NCBI GenBank assembly: GCA_028817635.1
Contig: JAPPPH010000190.1
Span: 1-7,145 of the forward strand
Direction of reading: 5' to 3'
Origin: Verrucomicrobiales bacterium
Lineage (GTDB): Bacteria; Verrucomicrobiota; Verrucomicrobiia; Limisphaerales; UBA1096
DNA: 7,145 bases
A model generated the notes under the pieces. The model saw nothing but the letters and a program-made list of their open reading frames with translations, was not told the origin of the DNA and ran no database searches. The translations under genes and the position numbers were made by a program. The first letter of the stretch is position 1; every line of letters begins with the position of its first letter. Of the stretch, positions 1-5,708 are shown one piece after another.

Positions 1-231
1 CTTGCCCTTCTCTGCAATGACGAACGCGCTCTCTCCCTGCTCCTTGAACCTGATGCGGAACCGGTCATTCAGCACGACGCGGCCCTCATTGAGGTTATAA
101 TCAAAATCGCCAGGCTCGAGGGATTCGATCTCCCAAACGGCGTCATCCGTCGTAGCCGGTTCGGCGGGGAGAACCGCGCTTGGCCAAGCGGCCCACAGCA
201 AAAGAAAAAGAGAAGTCCAGCGACGATGCAT
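1..231 (-). CDS. Exported protein, N-terminal fragment (possibly OstA/LptA-like)
   Basis: An open frame of 77 codons runs off the left edge, so only the N-terminus is visible. It begins MHRRWTSLFLLLWAAWPS, a textbook Sec signal peptide: basic n-region (residues 2-4), hydrophobic core (about 5-21) and a likely cleavage site after Ala23 (LPA|EP). The mature part begins with an acidic, Thr-rich stretch. It then has a pattern of short beta-like strands around residues 45-65 (FDYNLNEGRVVLNDRFRIRF). That pattern recalls the beta-jellyroll of OstA/LptA-type lipopolysaccharide-transport proteins, where tyrosine-asparagine turns precede strands ending in RIRF-like segments. This resemblance is weak and is my inference; the safe call is a secreted or periplasmic protein of unknown function. 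No Shine-Dalgarno sequence precedes the ATG at 231-229. The gene lies beyond the groEL terminator, so it is probably a separate transcription unit. A copy of the 14-bp iterated palindrome lies inside the signal-peptide codons (177-190). Confidence 0.6.
   Translation of the reverse strand, partial: MHRRWTSLFLLLWAAWPSAVLPAEPATTDDAVWEIESLEPGDFDYNLNEGRVVLNDRFRIRFKEQGESAFVIAEKGK
177..190. repeat. Iterated palindrome CGCTTGGCCAAGCG, perfect copy inside a coding sequence
   Basis: All 14 bases are self-complementary. It falls inside the signal-peptide codons of the minus-strand exported protein, encoding the AAWPSA stretch. The identical 14-mer recurs at 4512-4525 and 4561-4574. Confidence 0.85.
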
Positions 232-279
232 CAACGGCCCGTGAGTTAACCAGAGCCACCCCGCCCTGCCAAGCCGGAG

Positions 280-290
280 TTGGCCAAGCG
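280..290. repeat. Partial copy of the iterated palindrome
   Basis: TTGGCCAAGCG matches the right 11 bases of the 14-bp palindrome; the left three bases are diverged. It is intergenic, between the exported-protein start and the groEL terminator. Apart from this, the 232-309 gap shows no clear promoter. Confidence 0.5.
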
Positions 291-309
291 GGAACAGTTC
301 TGTAGACAC

Positions 310-339
310 AAAAAAGGGCGGGGCAATATGCCCCGCCCT
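310..339 (-). terminator. Rho-independent terminator of the groES-groEL transcript
   Basis: Read on the minus strand, a perfect 10-bp GC-rich stem (arms 330-339 and 315-324, AGGGCGGGGC type) closes a 5-nt loop and runs straight into six T residues (315-310). It starts 25 bp beyond the groEL stop codon, where a terminator for this unit would be expected. On the plus strand there is no comparable T-run after the hairpin, so it is directional. Confidence 0.92.
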
Positions 340-364
340 GAGAATGTTTTGGCTGACGCCGGGA

Positions 365-1987
365 TTACATCATCCCGTGGTCGTGACCCCCGGCCGGTGC
401 GGGCGGTTCCTTCTCAGGAATCTCGGTGATCAGACACTCGGTGGTGAGCAACAAGCCGGAGATGGAGCCGGCGTTCTGCAGCGCGGTGCGCGTCACTTTC
501 TTCGGATCAACGACACCGGCCTTCACGAGGTCTTCGTACTCCTCGGTGGCCACGTTGAAACCGTTGTTGCCCTTGCCGTCGATCACCCGCTGGACGATCA
601 CGGCACCCTCGAGGCCGGCATTGGCCGCGAGCGAGCGGAGCGGAGATTCGATGGCGCTCTTGATGATGTCGACACCGATCTGCTGGTCGCCCTCAAGCTC
701 GAGCTTTTCGATGGCCGAACGAGTGCGGAGCAATGCGACGCCACCGCCGGGAACGATGCCTTCCTCTACCGCAGCGCGGGTGGCGTGAAGGGCGTCCTCA
801 ACACGGGCCTTCTTTTCCTTCATCTCAGTCTCAGTGGCGGCACCGACGTTGATGACAGCCACACCGCCGGCCAGCTTGGCCAAGCGCTCCTGCAGCTTTT
901 CGCGATCGTAGTCGGAGGTGGTCTCCTCGATCTGGCGGCGAATCTGGTTCACACGAGCCTGGATCTCAGAGGACTTGCCGGAGCCTTCAACGATGGTGGT
1001 GTTTTCCTTGTCGACAACGATGCTCTTCGCACGGCCGAGGTCGCTCAACTCGACGGATTCGAGCTTGATGCCGAGATCCTCGGTGATGCAGCGGCCACCG
1101 GTCAGGATGGCGATGTCTTCAAGCATGGCCTTGCGGCGGTCGCCGAAGCCCGGTGCCTTGACGGCTGCGATGTTCAGGTTGCCGCGGATGCGGTTCACCA
1201 CGAGTGTGGCCAGAGCCTCGCCCTCGACGTCCTCGGCGATGATCAACATCGGCTTGCCGGTCTTGGCGACCTTCTCCAGCAACGGAACCATGTCCTTGAG
1301 GCTGCTGATCTTCTTCTCGAAAATGAGAATGTAAGCGTCCTCGAGACGGCACTCCATGGAGTCTGTGTCGGTGGCGAAGTACGGTGACAGGTAGCCCTTG
1401 TCGAACTGCATGCCCTCAACCACGTCGAGGGTGGTTTCGATGGATTTGGCCTCTTCAACGGTGATGGTGCCGTCCTTGCCGACCTTGTCCATGGCGTCGG
1501 CGATGATGTCACCGATCTCCTCGTCCCAGTTGGCGGACACGGTGGCCACCTGCTTGATCTCGTCCTTGGACTTGACCTTTTTGGCAGCCTTGTCGAGTGC
1601 CACCACGGCGGCGTCGACAGCCTTCTGGATGCCGCGCTGGATAGCGATCGGGCTGGCGCCTGCGGTGACGTGCTTGAGGCCGTCGCGGAAGATCGCCTCG
1701 GCCAACACGGTAGCCGTGGTGGTGCCATCGCCGGCTGCGTCACTGGTCTTGCTGGAGACCTCGCGCACCATCTGGGCGCCCATGTTCTCGTAGGGATCTT
1801 CGAGATCGATTTCCTTGGCCACGGTCACGCCGTCCTTGGTGACGGTCGGCGAACCGAATTTCTTGTCGAGAACCACGTTGCGGCCCTTGGGACCGAGGGT
1901 GGCCTTGACCGCCTTGGCCAGGGTGCTAACGCCCTCGAGCAACGCCTTGCGTGCGCTCTCGTCGAACTTAAGTTGTTTTGCTGACAT
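365..1987 (-). CDS. groEL: Chaperonin GroEL (Hsp60/Cpn60)
   Basis: This is the 540-residue ATP-dependent chaperonin subunit, which assembles as a double heptameric ring in the cytoplasm and, capped by GroES, folds client proteins. It is full length for the family, and residue numbering matches the E. coli protein closely. Visible features are the N-terminal equatorial segment with LGPKGRNVVLD (31-41), Asp52 in TKDGVTVAKEI, the ATP-binding DGTTT loop (87-91), the apical domain (about 191-375), the conserved REKLQERLAKLAGGVAV block (362-378), catalytic Asp398 in ARVEDALHATRAAVEEG, and PGGG (413-416). The flexible tail ends in GGHDHGMM, a histidine-containing variant of the usual Gly-Met repeat. 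The gene starts 29 bp after groES, so the two are almost certainly co-transcribed. No Shine-Dalgarno sequence precedes the ATG; the leader reads AACAGAATAGAATCCATT. A strong terminator follows. Confidence 0.98.
   Translation of the reverse strand: MSAKQLKFDESARKALLEGVSTLAKAVKATLGPKGRNVVLDKKFGSPTVTKDGVTVAKEIDLEDPYENMGAQMVREVSSKTSDAAGDGTTTATVLAEAIFRDGLKHVTAGASPIAIQRGIQKAVDAAVVALDKAAKKVKSKDEIKQVATVSANWDEEIGDIIADAMDKVGKDGTITVEEAKSIETTLDVVEGMQFDKGYLSPYFATDTDSMECRLEDAYILIFEKKISSLKDMVPLLEKVAKTGKPMLIIAEDVEGEALATLVVNRIRGNLNIAAVKAPGFGDRRKAMLEDIAILTGGRCITEDLGIKLESVELSDLGRAKSIVVDKENTTIVEGSGKSSEIQARVNQIRRQIEETTSDYDREKLQERLAKLAGGVAVINVGAATETEMKEKKARVEDALHATRAAVEEGIVPGGGVALLRTRSAIEKLELEGDQQIGVDIIKSAIESPLRSLAANAGLEGAVIVQRVIDGKGNNGFNVATEEYEDLVKAGVVDPKKVTRTALQNAGSISGLLLTTECLITEIPEKEPPAPAGGHDHGMM
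873..886. repeat. Near-perfect iterated palindrome within groEL (13/14)
   Basis: The sequence is AGCTTGGCCAAGCG, one mismatch from the 14-mer. It encodes part of the conserved GroEL motif ERLAKLAGG (minus strand CGC TTG GCC AAG CT). Protein conservation alone could explain it, so it is weaker support for a repeat family than the intergenic copies. Confidence 0.4.
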
Positions 1988-2016
1988 AATGGATTCTATT
2001 CTGTTTGGTTAAATGA

Positions 2017-2313
2017 TTAGCCCACGATGGCGAGAATGTCGTCCGAGTTGAGGATCTTCAACTCCTTGCCGTCGATCTTGATATCGGTACCGCCATACTT
2101 GCTGATTAGGACCTTGTCGTTCTTCTTGACCTCGAACGGGACTTTGTTGCCCTGCTCATCAGTCCTGCCGGTGCCCAATGCGACGACCTTGGCCTCGCTG
2201 GGTTTTTCCTTGGCAGAATCCGGGATGATGATTCCACCATCGGATTGCTGCTCCTTCTCCTCGATCATCTCCACGATAACGCGGTCGCCGAGTGGTTTTA
2301 CGTTTAGTGCCAT
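2017..2313 (-). CDS. groES: Co-chaperonin GroES (Hsp10/Cpn10)
   Basis: This is the 98-residue heptameric lid that caps the GroEL ring in the cytoplasm. Its length is normal for the family. The sequence opens with the conserved NVKPLGDRVIVE (4-15). The mobile loop (about 17-33) carries the hydrophobic tripeptide III (28-30) that binds the GroEL apical domain, within GGIIIPDSAKEKP. The roof and core strands follow (VVALGTGRTDEQGNKVPFEVK), then KVLISKYGGTDIKIDGKELKILNSDDILAIV at the C-terminus. It lies 29 bp upstream of groEL and 107 bp downstream of dnaK. The ATG is preceded by an A-rich leader (ACTAAAAACAAAACA) with no Shine-Dalgarno sequence. A sigma32-like promoter can be drawn 46-72 bp upstream. 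Confidence 0.97.
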   Translation of the reverse strand: MALNVKPLGDRVIVEMIEEKEQQSDGGIIIPDSAKEKPSEAKVVALGTGRTDEQGNKVPFEVKKNDKVLISKYGGTDIKIDGKELKILNSDDILAIVG

Positions 2314-2344
2314 TGTTTTGTTTTTAGTCTAACTAGGTGTTTGA

Positions 2345-2360
2345 TCCCGCGTTCACGGGA
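2345..2360. other. Small hairpin at the presumed groES transcription start
   Basis: TCCCG (2345-2349) and CGGGA (2356-2360) form a 5-bp inverted repeat around a 6-nt loop. It overlaps the downstream edge of the candidate groES promoter, where an operator or an mRNA 5' hairpin would lie. It does not match the CIRCE consensus (TTAGCACTC-N9-GAGTGCTAA). Confidence 0.35.
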
Positions 2361-2385
2361 AAGGGTTGTCGCGCTGGTTATCAAG
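2359..2385 (-). promoter_or_regulatory. Candidate heat-shock (sigma32-like) promoter for groES-groEL
   Basis: On the minus strand, CTTGATA (2385-2379) is followed after 13 bp by CCCTTTC (2365-2359). This is close to the RpoH pattern CTTGAAA-N13-17-CCCCATNT, and the spacing is right. With 17-bp spacing, no acceptable sigma70 -10 hexamer is present. Its place in the dnaK-groES gap would allow groESL to be induced separately from dnaK. Whether this lineage has an RpoH-type sigma factor cannot be seen here. Confidence 0.35.
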
Positions 2386-2393
2386 ACCACCCG

Positions 2394-2407
2394 GCCTTGG
2401 CCAAGCG
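2394..2407. repeat. Iterated palindrome variant in the dnaK-groES gap (12/14)
   Basis: The sequence is GCCTTGGCCAAGCG, with the outer two bases of the left arm changed; the inner palindrome CTTGGCCAAG (2396-2405) is intact. It lies 14 bp beyond the dnaK stop codon. A further weak inverted repeat (GACTAA at 2409-2414, TTAGTC at 2421-2426) spans the dnaK stop. There is no T-run, so neither is a convincing terminator. Confidence 0.6.
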
Positions 2408-2420
2408 CGACTAAATCGTC

Positions 2421-4364
2421 TTAGTCCTTCTTCTCCTCCACGACCTCTGCGTCGATAATGGGGCCTTCGTCCTTCTTGGCTTCCTCCGCTTGGCCGGCAT
2501 CGGCGTCTCCGCCTGGCTCGGCGCCGCCCGCTTGGCCAGCTGCCTGTGCTTCCTGCGCCGCCTTGTAAATATCCTGCGAGGCATCCTGCACGACCTGCTG
2601 AAGTTTCTCGGTGGCCGCCTTGATGGCGTCTGCCGCGGTGCCTTTCAGCGCCTCCTTCAGTTCGTTGTTGGCCGCCTCGACTGCGCTCTTTTTGCCGTCA
2701 GGAATCTTGTCCCCGTTGTCCTTCAGCATCTTTTCCGTCTGGTAGGCGAGGTTGTCGGCGCTGTTACGGAGATCGACTTCTTCGCGACGCTTCTTGTCAT
2801 CCTCGGCGTGCGACTCGGCGTCCTGTTTCATCTTCTCGATGTCCTCCTCGGACAAACCGCTGCTGGCGGTGATGGTGATCTTTTGCTCCTTGCCGGTGCC
2901 CAAGTCCTTGGCGCTCACGTTGAGAATGCCGTTCGCATCAATGTCAAACGTCACCTCGATCTGCGGCGTGCCTCGCGGCGCCGGCGGGATTTCCGTCAAC
3001 TGAAACTTGCCGATGCTCTTGTTGTCCTTGGCGAACTCACGCTCGCCCTGCAGCACGTGGATGTCCACCGCCGGCTGGTTGTCAGCCGCCGTGGAAAAGA
3101 CTTCCGACTTCTTCGTCGGGATGGTGGTGTTGCGCTCGATGAGTTTGGTCATCACCGCGCCCATCGTCTCGATGCCCAGCGAAAGCGGGGTCACATCGAG
3201 CAGCAGCACGTCCTTGACGTCGCCCTTGAGCACGCCGCCCTGAATACCGGCGCCGATGGCCACCACCTCATCCGGGTTCACACCCTGATTCGGTTTGATG
3301 CCCAGAATCGCCTCGGCGGTCTCGACCACCTTCGGCATGCGGGTCATGCCGCCGACCAGCACCAACTCGTCGATGTCGTCCGTCGCCACTTCCGCATCGC
3401 GCAAACAGGCCTCGACCGGTCCGCGCGTACGCTCAAACAGGTCGTCACAGATCTGCTCCAGCTTGGCCCGCGAAATTTGCGCGTTGATGTGCTTCGGCCC
3501 GCTGGCGTCGGCCGTGATAAACGGCAGGTTGATGTCGTAGCTTTGAGAACTCGAAAGTGAAATCTTGGCTTTCTCCGCCTCCTCTTTGATGCGCTGCATG
3601 GCGTCCGGCTGTGAGCGGATGTCCATGCCGCTCTCCTCCTGAAACGTCTCCACGATCCAGTCGATGATCGCGTTGTCCCAGTCGTCACCGCCAAGGTGGG
3701 TGTCGCCGTTGGTGGCCTTCACTTCAAACACACCGTCGCCGATCTCCAGCACGGAGATGTCGAATGTACCGCCGCCCAGATCGTAGACCGCGATGTTCTC
3801 GTCGGCCTTCTTGTCGAGGCCGTAGGCCAGCGAGGCGGCGGTCGGCTCGTTAATGATGCGCAGCACGTCCAAGCCGGCGATCTTGCCGGCATCCTTGGTC
3901 GCCTGACGCTGCGTGTCGTTGTAGTAAGCCGGCACGGTGATGACGGCCTCGGTAATCGTTTCGCCCAAGCGCGTCTCGGCGTCGGCCTTGAGTTTGCCAA
4001 GGATCATGGCGGAAATTTCCGGCGGACTGAACTGCTTGGTTTCACCCTCCACATCGACCTCCACAGCAGCGTCGCCGTTGGATGCCTTTACCACCTTATA
4101 CGGGATGCGCTTTATCTCCTCACCGATCTCATCGAACTTGCGGCCCATGAACCGCTTCACGGAGAAAATCGTATTCTGCGGGTTGGTTACCGCTTGGCGT
4201 TTGGCTGCGTCGCCCACCAATCGCTCGCCGTTTTTGGCGAACGCCACCACAGAAGGAGTCGTGCGGCGGCCTTCAGAATTCTCCAGCACAAGCGGCTCGC
4301 CGCCGTCCATCACAGCCATGCAGGAGTTCGTTGTTCCTAAATCAATTCCTAAAACTTTGCCCAT
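2421..4364 (-). CDS. dnaK: Molecular chaperone DnaK (Hsp70)
   Basis: This is the 647-residue cytoplasmic ATP-dependent Hsp70, which works with DnaJ and GrpE to hold and refold proteins. The start at 4364 gives the conserved MGKVLGIDLGTTNS. The frame is open another 16 codons upstream, with an ATG at 4409 and a TTG at 4412, but that extension (WLALGLLKSGPIF) is not family-like. The nucleotide-binding domain shows the phosphate-1 loop GIDLGTTNS (6-14), Lys70, VTVPAYYNDTQRQAT (142-156), INEPTAA (171-177), DLGGGTFD (195-202) and LVGGMTRMP (336-344). The interdomain linker is VLLLDVTP (386-393), followed by the beta-sandwich and helical lid. The tail is rich in Ala, Gly and Gln and ends GPIIDAEVVEEKKD, a variant of the usual DAEFEEV ending. 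No clear Shine-Dalgarno sequence precedes the ATG. groES follows 107 bp downstream. grpE and dnaJ are not adjacent. Confidence 0.97.
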   Translation of the reverse strand: MGKVLGIDLGTTNSCMAVMDGGEPLVLENSEGRRTTPSVVAFAKNGERLVGDAAKRQAVTNPQNTIFSVKRFMGRKFDEIGEEIKRIPYKVVKASNGDAAVEVDVEGETKQFSPPEISAMILGKLKADAETRLGETITEAVITVPAYYNDTQRQATKDAGKIAGLDVLRIINEPTAASLAYGLDKKADENIAVYDLGGGTFDISVLEIGDGVFEVKATNGDTHLGGDDWDNAIIDWIVETFQEESGMDIRSQPDAMQRIKEEAEKAKISLSSSQSYDINLPFITADASGPKHINAQISRAKLEQICDDLFERTRGPVEACLRDAEVATDDIDELVLVGGMTRMPKVVETAEAILGIKPNQGVNPDEVVAIGAGIQGGVLKGDVKDVLLLDVTPLSLGIETMGAVMTKLIERNTTIPTKKSEVFSTAADNQPAVDIHVLQGEREFAKDNKSIGKFQLTEIPPAPRGTPQIEVTFDIDANGILNVSAKDLGTGKEQKITITASSGLSEEDIEKMKQDAESHAEDDKKRREEVDLRNSADNLAYQTEKMLKDNGDKIPDGKKSAVEAANNELKEALKGTAADAIKAATEKLQQVVQDASQDIYKAAQEAQAAGQAGGAEPGGDADAGQAEEAKKDEGPIIDAEVVEEKKD

Positions 4365-4429
4365 AACAAAAATCGGCCCACTCTTGAGCAACCCAAGTGC
4401 CAACCACATCAAAAACCACTTAACCTTCT

Positions 4430-4458
4430 AATATTCAGTTGTTTATGATTTTTAACAA
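4430..4458 (-). promoter_or_regulatory. Candidate sigma70-type promoter for dnaK
   Basis: On the minus strand, TTGTTA (4458-4453) and AATATT (4435-4430) are separated by 17 bp inside the most AT-rich part of the dnaK upstream gap. Transcription would start near 4423, giving a leader of about 60 nt. A TTGTT...AACAA inverted repeat (4439-4443 and 4454-4458) overlaps the -35 element and spacer. No CIRCE element is present. Confidence 0.45.
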
Positions 4459-4511
4459 TCCACCACACGCTAACGAAAAATGAGCCAAGTGCGCCACAAT
4501 GTCCCTATTCA

Positions 4512-4525
4512 CGCTTGGCCAAGCG
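4512..4525. repeat. Iterated palindrome CGCTTGGCCAAGCG, perfect intergenic copy
   Basis: Identical to the copies at 177-190 and 4561-4574. It overlaps a second, unrelated 10-bp palindrome, CGCAGCTGCG (4524-4533). It lies in the gap between the membrane-protein gene and dnaK, upstream of the dnaK promoter candidate. Confidence 0.85.
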
Positions 4526-4560
4526 CAGCTGCGTCTCACTTTTTTGGGTCGTTTTTGTCC

Positions 4561-4586
4561 CGCTTGGCCAAGCGCTTGGCCAAGTC
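4561..4586. repeat. Tandem, overlapping pair of iterated palindromes
   Basis: A perfect 14-mer (4561-4574) is followed at a 12-bp period by a second copy sharing its last two bases (4573-4586, 12 of 14 bases matching). With flanking CCCG/CGGG bases (4559-4588), a single strand can fold into a 13-bp stem with one bulged A and a GCGC loop. It starts 3 bp beyond the tandem stop codons of the membrane-protein gene. No T-run follows on the minus strand, so it is not a standard intrinsic terminator. Confidence 0.8.
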
Positions 4587-4593
4587 GGGTTCA

Positions 4594-5487
4594 TCAGCCG
4601 AACGGGTTGTCCGTTTTTGATGTCTCCTTGCCCCCTGTGGAGTCGTCAAATGGATTGGCCTTTTTGGCCGGCTTGGCCTCGGGTTTTGCCTCCGGCTTGG
4701 CCTTGGCCTCCGGTTCAGGCGGTTTAGGAGCAAAGATCGGCGAAAAAAAGAGATAAAACCAAGGCAACACCAAGTGGATTGCCCAAACAAAAACTAAGCC
4801 GATCAGTTCAAGTTGCTTTAGTCCGTAGAAAAGCATCCCGGCACACATGACCAGCGCGCCGGGTAAATGTGCCGCCGAAGCCAACTGCCAGGCGCCTCGC
4901 CAAGTCACGCGGTTGATCGAGAAAATCTTTACCGGCACCATGTACAAACATCCCAAAAAGGACCAGGAAATCAACAGGCCAAGAATGATTAACAAGCCAA
5001 GCGCCATCAAAACCATGTGTGCCCGGGCACCCCACCACGGTTCCAAGTCGGTTTTATTGAACGGGACATCGACTCCCGGTGGATACGGCACAACGAGCAA
5101 TCCCAAACCAAGGCTGCTCCCCAGCAGCACCCGGTCCGCCTCGAACGCCATGACCAAGTCGACCGTTTCCACCACATTGGTCAAGCCGCCCGGCTGTACG
5201 TCCACCCTCATAAACGGCTCTCCGGCCGGCCCCTCAACGAACAACGTGGCGTTGGACGGCCATTCGAGACGGCCGTCGACGATGGCACCGGACTGAGGCA
5301 TTCGGTCGATCGCTGCATCGATCACCGGCATCCACGCCCGGCTGATGAACCAGACGACAGTGCCCGCTACGGCCAAAGCGAAGAGGCACTGAACACCGAG
5401 CAATCGCCAGCGGCTGGCTACCGCGAACCGGGCCACGCCGCCTATCGTAAACGGCTGCCAAGCCTCTCTTGAGCGGTCATCCGCCAT
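4594..5487 (-). CDS. Four-helix membrane protein of unknown function with PEAK-rich tail
   Basis: I do not recognise this 297-residue protein. After a polar N-terminus (1-27) come a membrane segment (about 29-49), an extra-membrane domain of about 105 residues (50-156), and three further membrane segments (about 157-185, 207-223 and 227-248). The domain includes VDGRLEWP and FVEGPAGEPFMRVDV. The helix, soluble domain, helix-cluster order and the phrase 'VEGPAGEPFMRVDV' faintly recall DUF1189-type membrane proteins; that is a guess. The C-terminal tail (254-297) is charged and repetitive, with PEAK-like units and two NPF motifs, one at the very end (NPFG). The ATG at 5487 has a weak GGTGGG four bases upstream. 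Two TGA stops follow in tandem. The gene faces away from nusA and lies 229 bp upstream of dnaK on the same strand. The wide gap and the dnaK promoter candidate argue against a shared transcript. Confidence 0.85.
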   Translation of the reverse strand: MADDRSREAWQPFTIGGVARFAVASRWRLLGVQCLFALAVAGTVVWFISRAWMPVIDAAIDRMPQSGAIVDGRLEWPSNATLFVEGPAGEPFMRVDVQPGGLTNVVETVDLVMAFEADRVLLGSSLGLGLLVVPYPPGVDVPFNKTDLEPWWGARAHMVLMALGLLIILGLLISWSFLGCLYMVPVKIFSINRVTWRGAWQLASAAHLPGALVMCAGMLFYGLKQLELIGLVFVWAIHLVLPWFYLFFSPIFAPKPPEPEAKAKPEAKPEAKPAKKANPFDDSTGGKETSKTDNPFG

Positions 5488-5539
5488 CGGCCCACCAACC
5501 TACTCAGTCCGTATGGGTTGTGAAACCTTAATCCACCCC

Positions 5540-5580
5540 AAAAACTGCCGAAATGGTGCCATTTTCGGTCCCAGTTTTTT
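5540..5580. terminator. Bidirectional terminator-like inverted repeat in the divergent gap
   Basis: The outer arms AAAAACTG (5540-5547) and CAGTTTTT (5572-5579) flank an inner stem CCGAAATGG/CCATTTTCGG (5548-5556 and 5559-5568, one bulged T). Three unpaired bases lie on the right. Either strand reads as hairpin followed by a T-run. It starts 53 bp upstream of the membrane-protein start and 170 bp before nusA, so its position between diverging genes is unusual. Confidence 0.55.
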
Positions 5581-5592
5581 CCTGCTTTCAGC

Positions 5593-5622
5593 TTGACGGT
5601 TCTCGGGTGACCCGACTAGGCT
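5593..5622 (+). promoter_or_regulatory. Candidate nusA promoter with an internal operator-like palindrome
   Basis: TTGACG (5593-5598) and TAGGCT (5617-5622) are 18 bp apart, a GC-rich-type sigma70 promoter. The spacer holds a perfect palindrome, TCGGGT-G-ACCCGA (5603-5615). Transcription would start near 5629, giving a leader of about 120 nt. A second -35-like TTGACA (5653-5658) has only AGTGAA at the right distance. Confidence 0.4.
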
Positions 5623-5633
5623 TTGACCCGGTT

Positions 5634-5649
5634 GCCGCCTCCGGGCGGC
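5634..5649 (+). promoter_or_regulatory. Leader hairpin with UCCG tetraloop
   Basis: GCCGCC (5634-5639) pairs with GGCGGC (5644-5649) around the loop TCCG. A C-G closing pair makes this a cUNCGg-type tetraloop, a class known for exceptional stability. If the 5593-5622 promoter is right, the hairpin would sit at the 5' end of the nusA mRNA. No T-run follows, so it is not a terminator. Confidence 0.5.
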
Positions 5650-5683
5650 GATTTGACAACTCAACGTTACGCACGAGTGAAGT

Positions 5684-5708
5684 CCGGGAGCTATCTTCCG
5701 GCTTTTTT
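5684..5708 (+). terminator. Weak intrinsic terminator in the nusA leader (attenuator candidate)
   Basis: CCGGGA (5684-5689) pairs with TTCCGG (5696-5701), including one G-U pair, around a 6-nt loop. One C and six T residues (5703-5708) follow. It is directed toward nusA and ends 41 bp before the ATG. The stem is short, which is typical of terminators that need NusA to work. Two further small palindromes follow at once: GTTCG-TTA-CGAAC (5709-5721) and CAAGGCCTTG (5725-5734). Confidence 0.5.

Noticed and set aside
344..1387. A 347-codon plus-strand open frame opposite groEL, and several shorter ones.
   Set aside because: It lies wholly antisense to a complete, conserved groEL. Long antisense frames are a by-product of GC-rich codon usage, and the translation shows no family signature.
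2490..4340. Two long plus-strand frames (356 and 214 codons) opposite dnaK.
   Set aside because: They are mirror frames of dnaK, rich in His, Arg and Leu as expected from reversed codons, with no plausible start region or domain.
4365..4412. N-terminal extension of DnaK by 15-16 codons from ATG 4409 or TTG 4412.
   Set aside because: DnaK proteins start at MGK-IGIDLGTT. The extension is hydrophobic and not family-like, although an AGAAGG lies upstream of it.
177..4586. CRISPR array or transposon inverted repeats made by the 14-bp palindrome.
   Set aside because: Spacing is irregular from 12 bp to over 1 kb, there are no uniform spacers, and no transposase or target duplications are present.
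4559..4588. Palindrome dimer as the intrinsic terminator of the membrane-protein gene.
   Set aside because: The sequence after the stem on the minus strand is ACAAAAACG, without the T-run an intrinsic terminator needs.
4365..4593. CIRCE operator, tRNA or small RNA in the 229-bp gap upstream of dnaK.
   Set aside because: Apart from two palindrome sites and a promoter candidate, no CIRCE half-site pair, cloverleaf or terminator-ended transcript can be seen.
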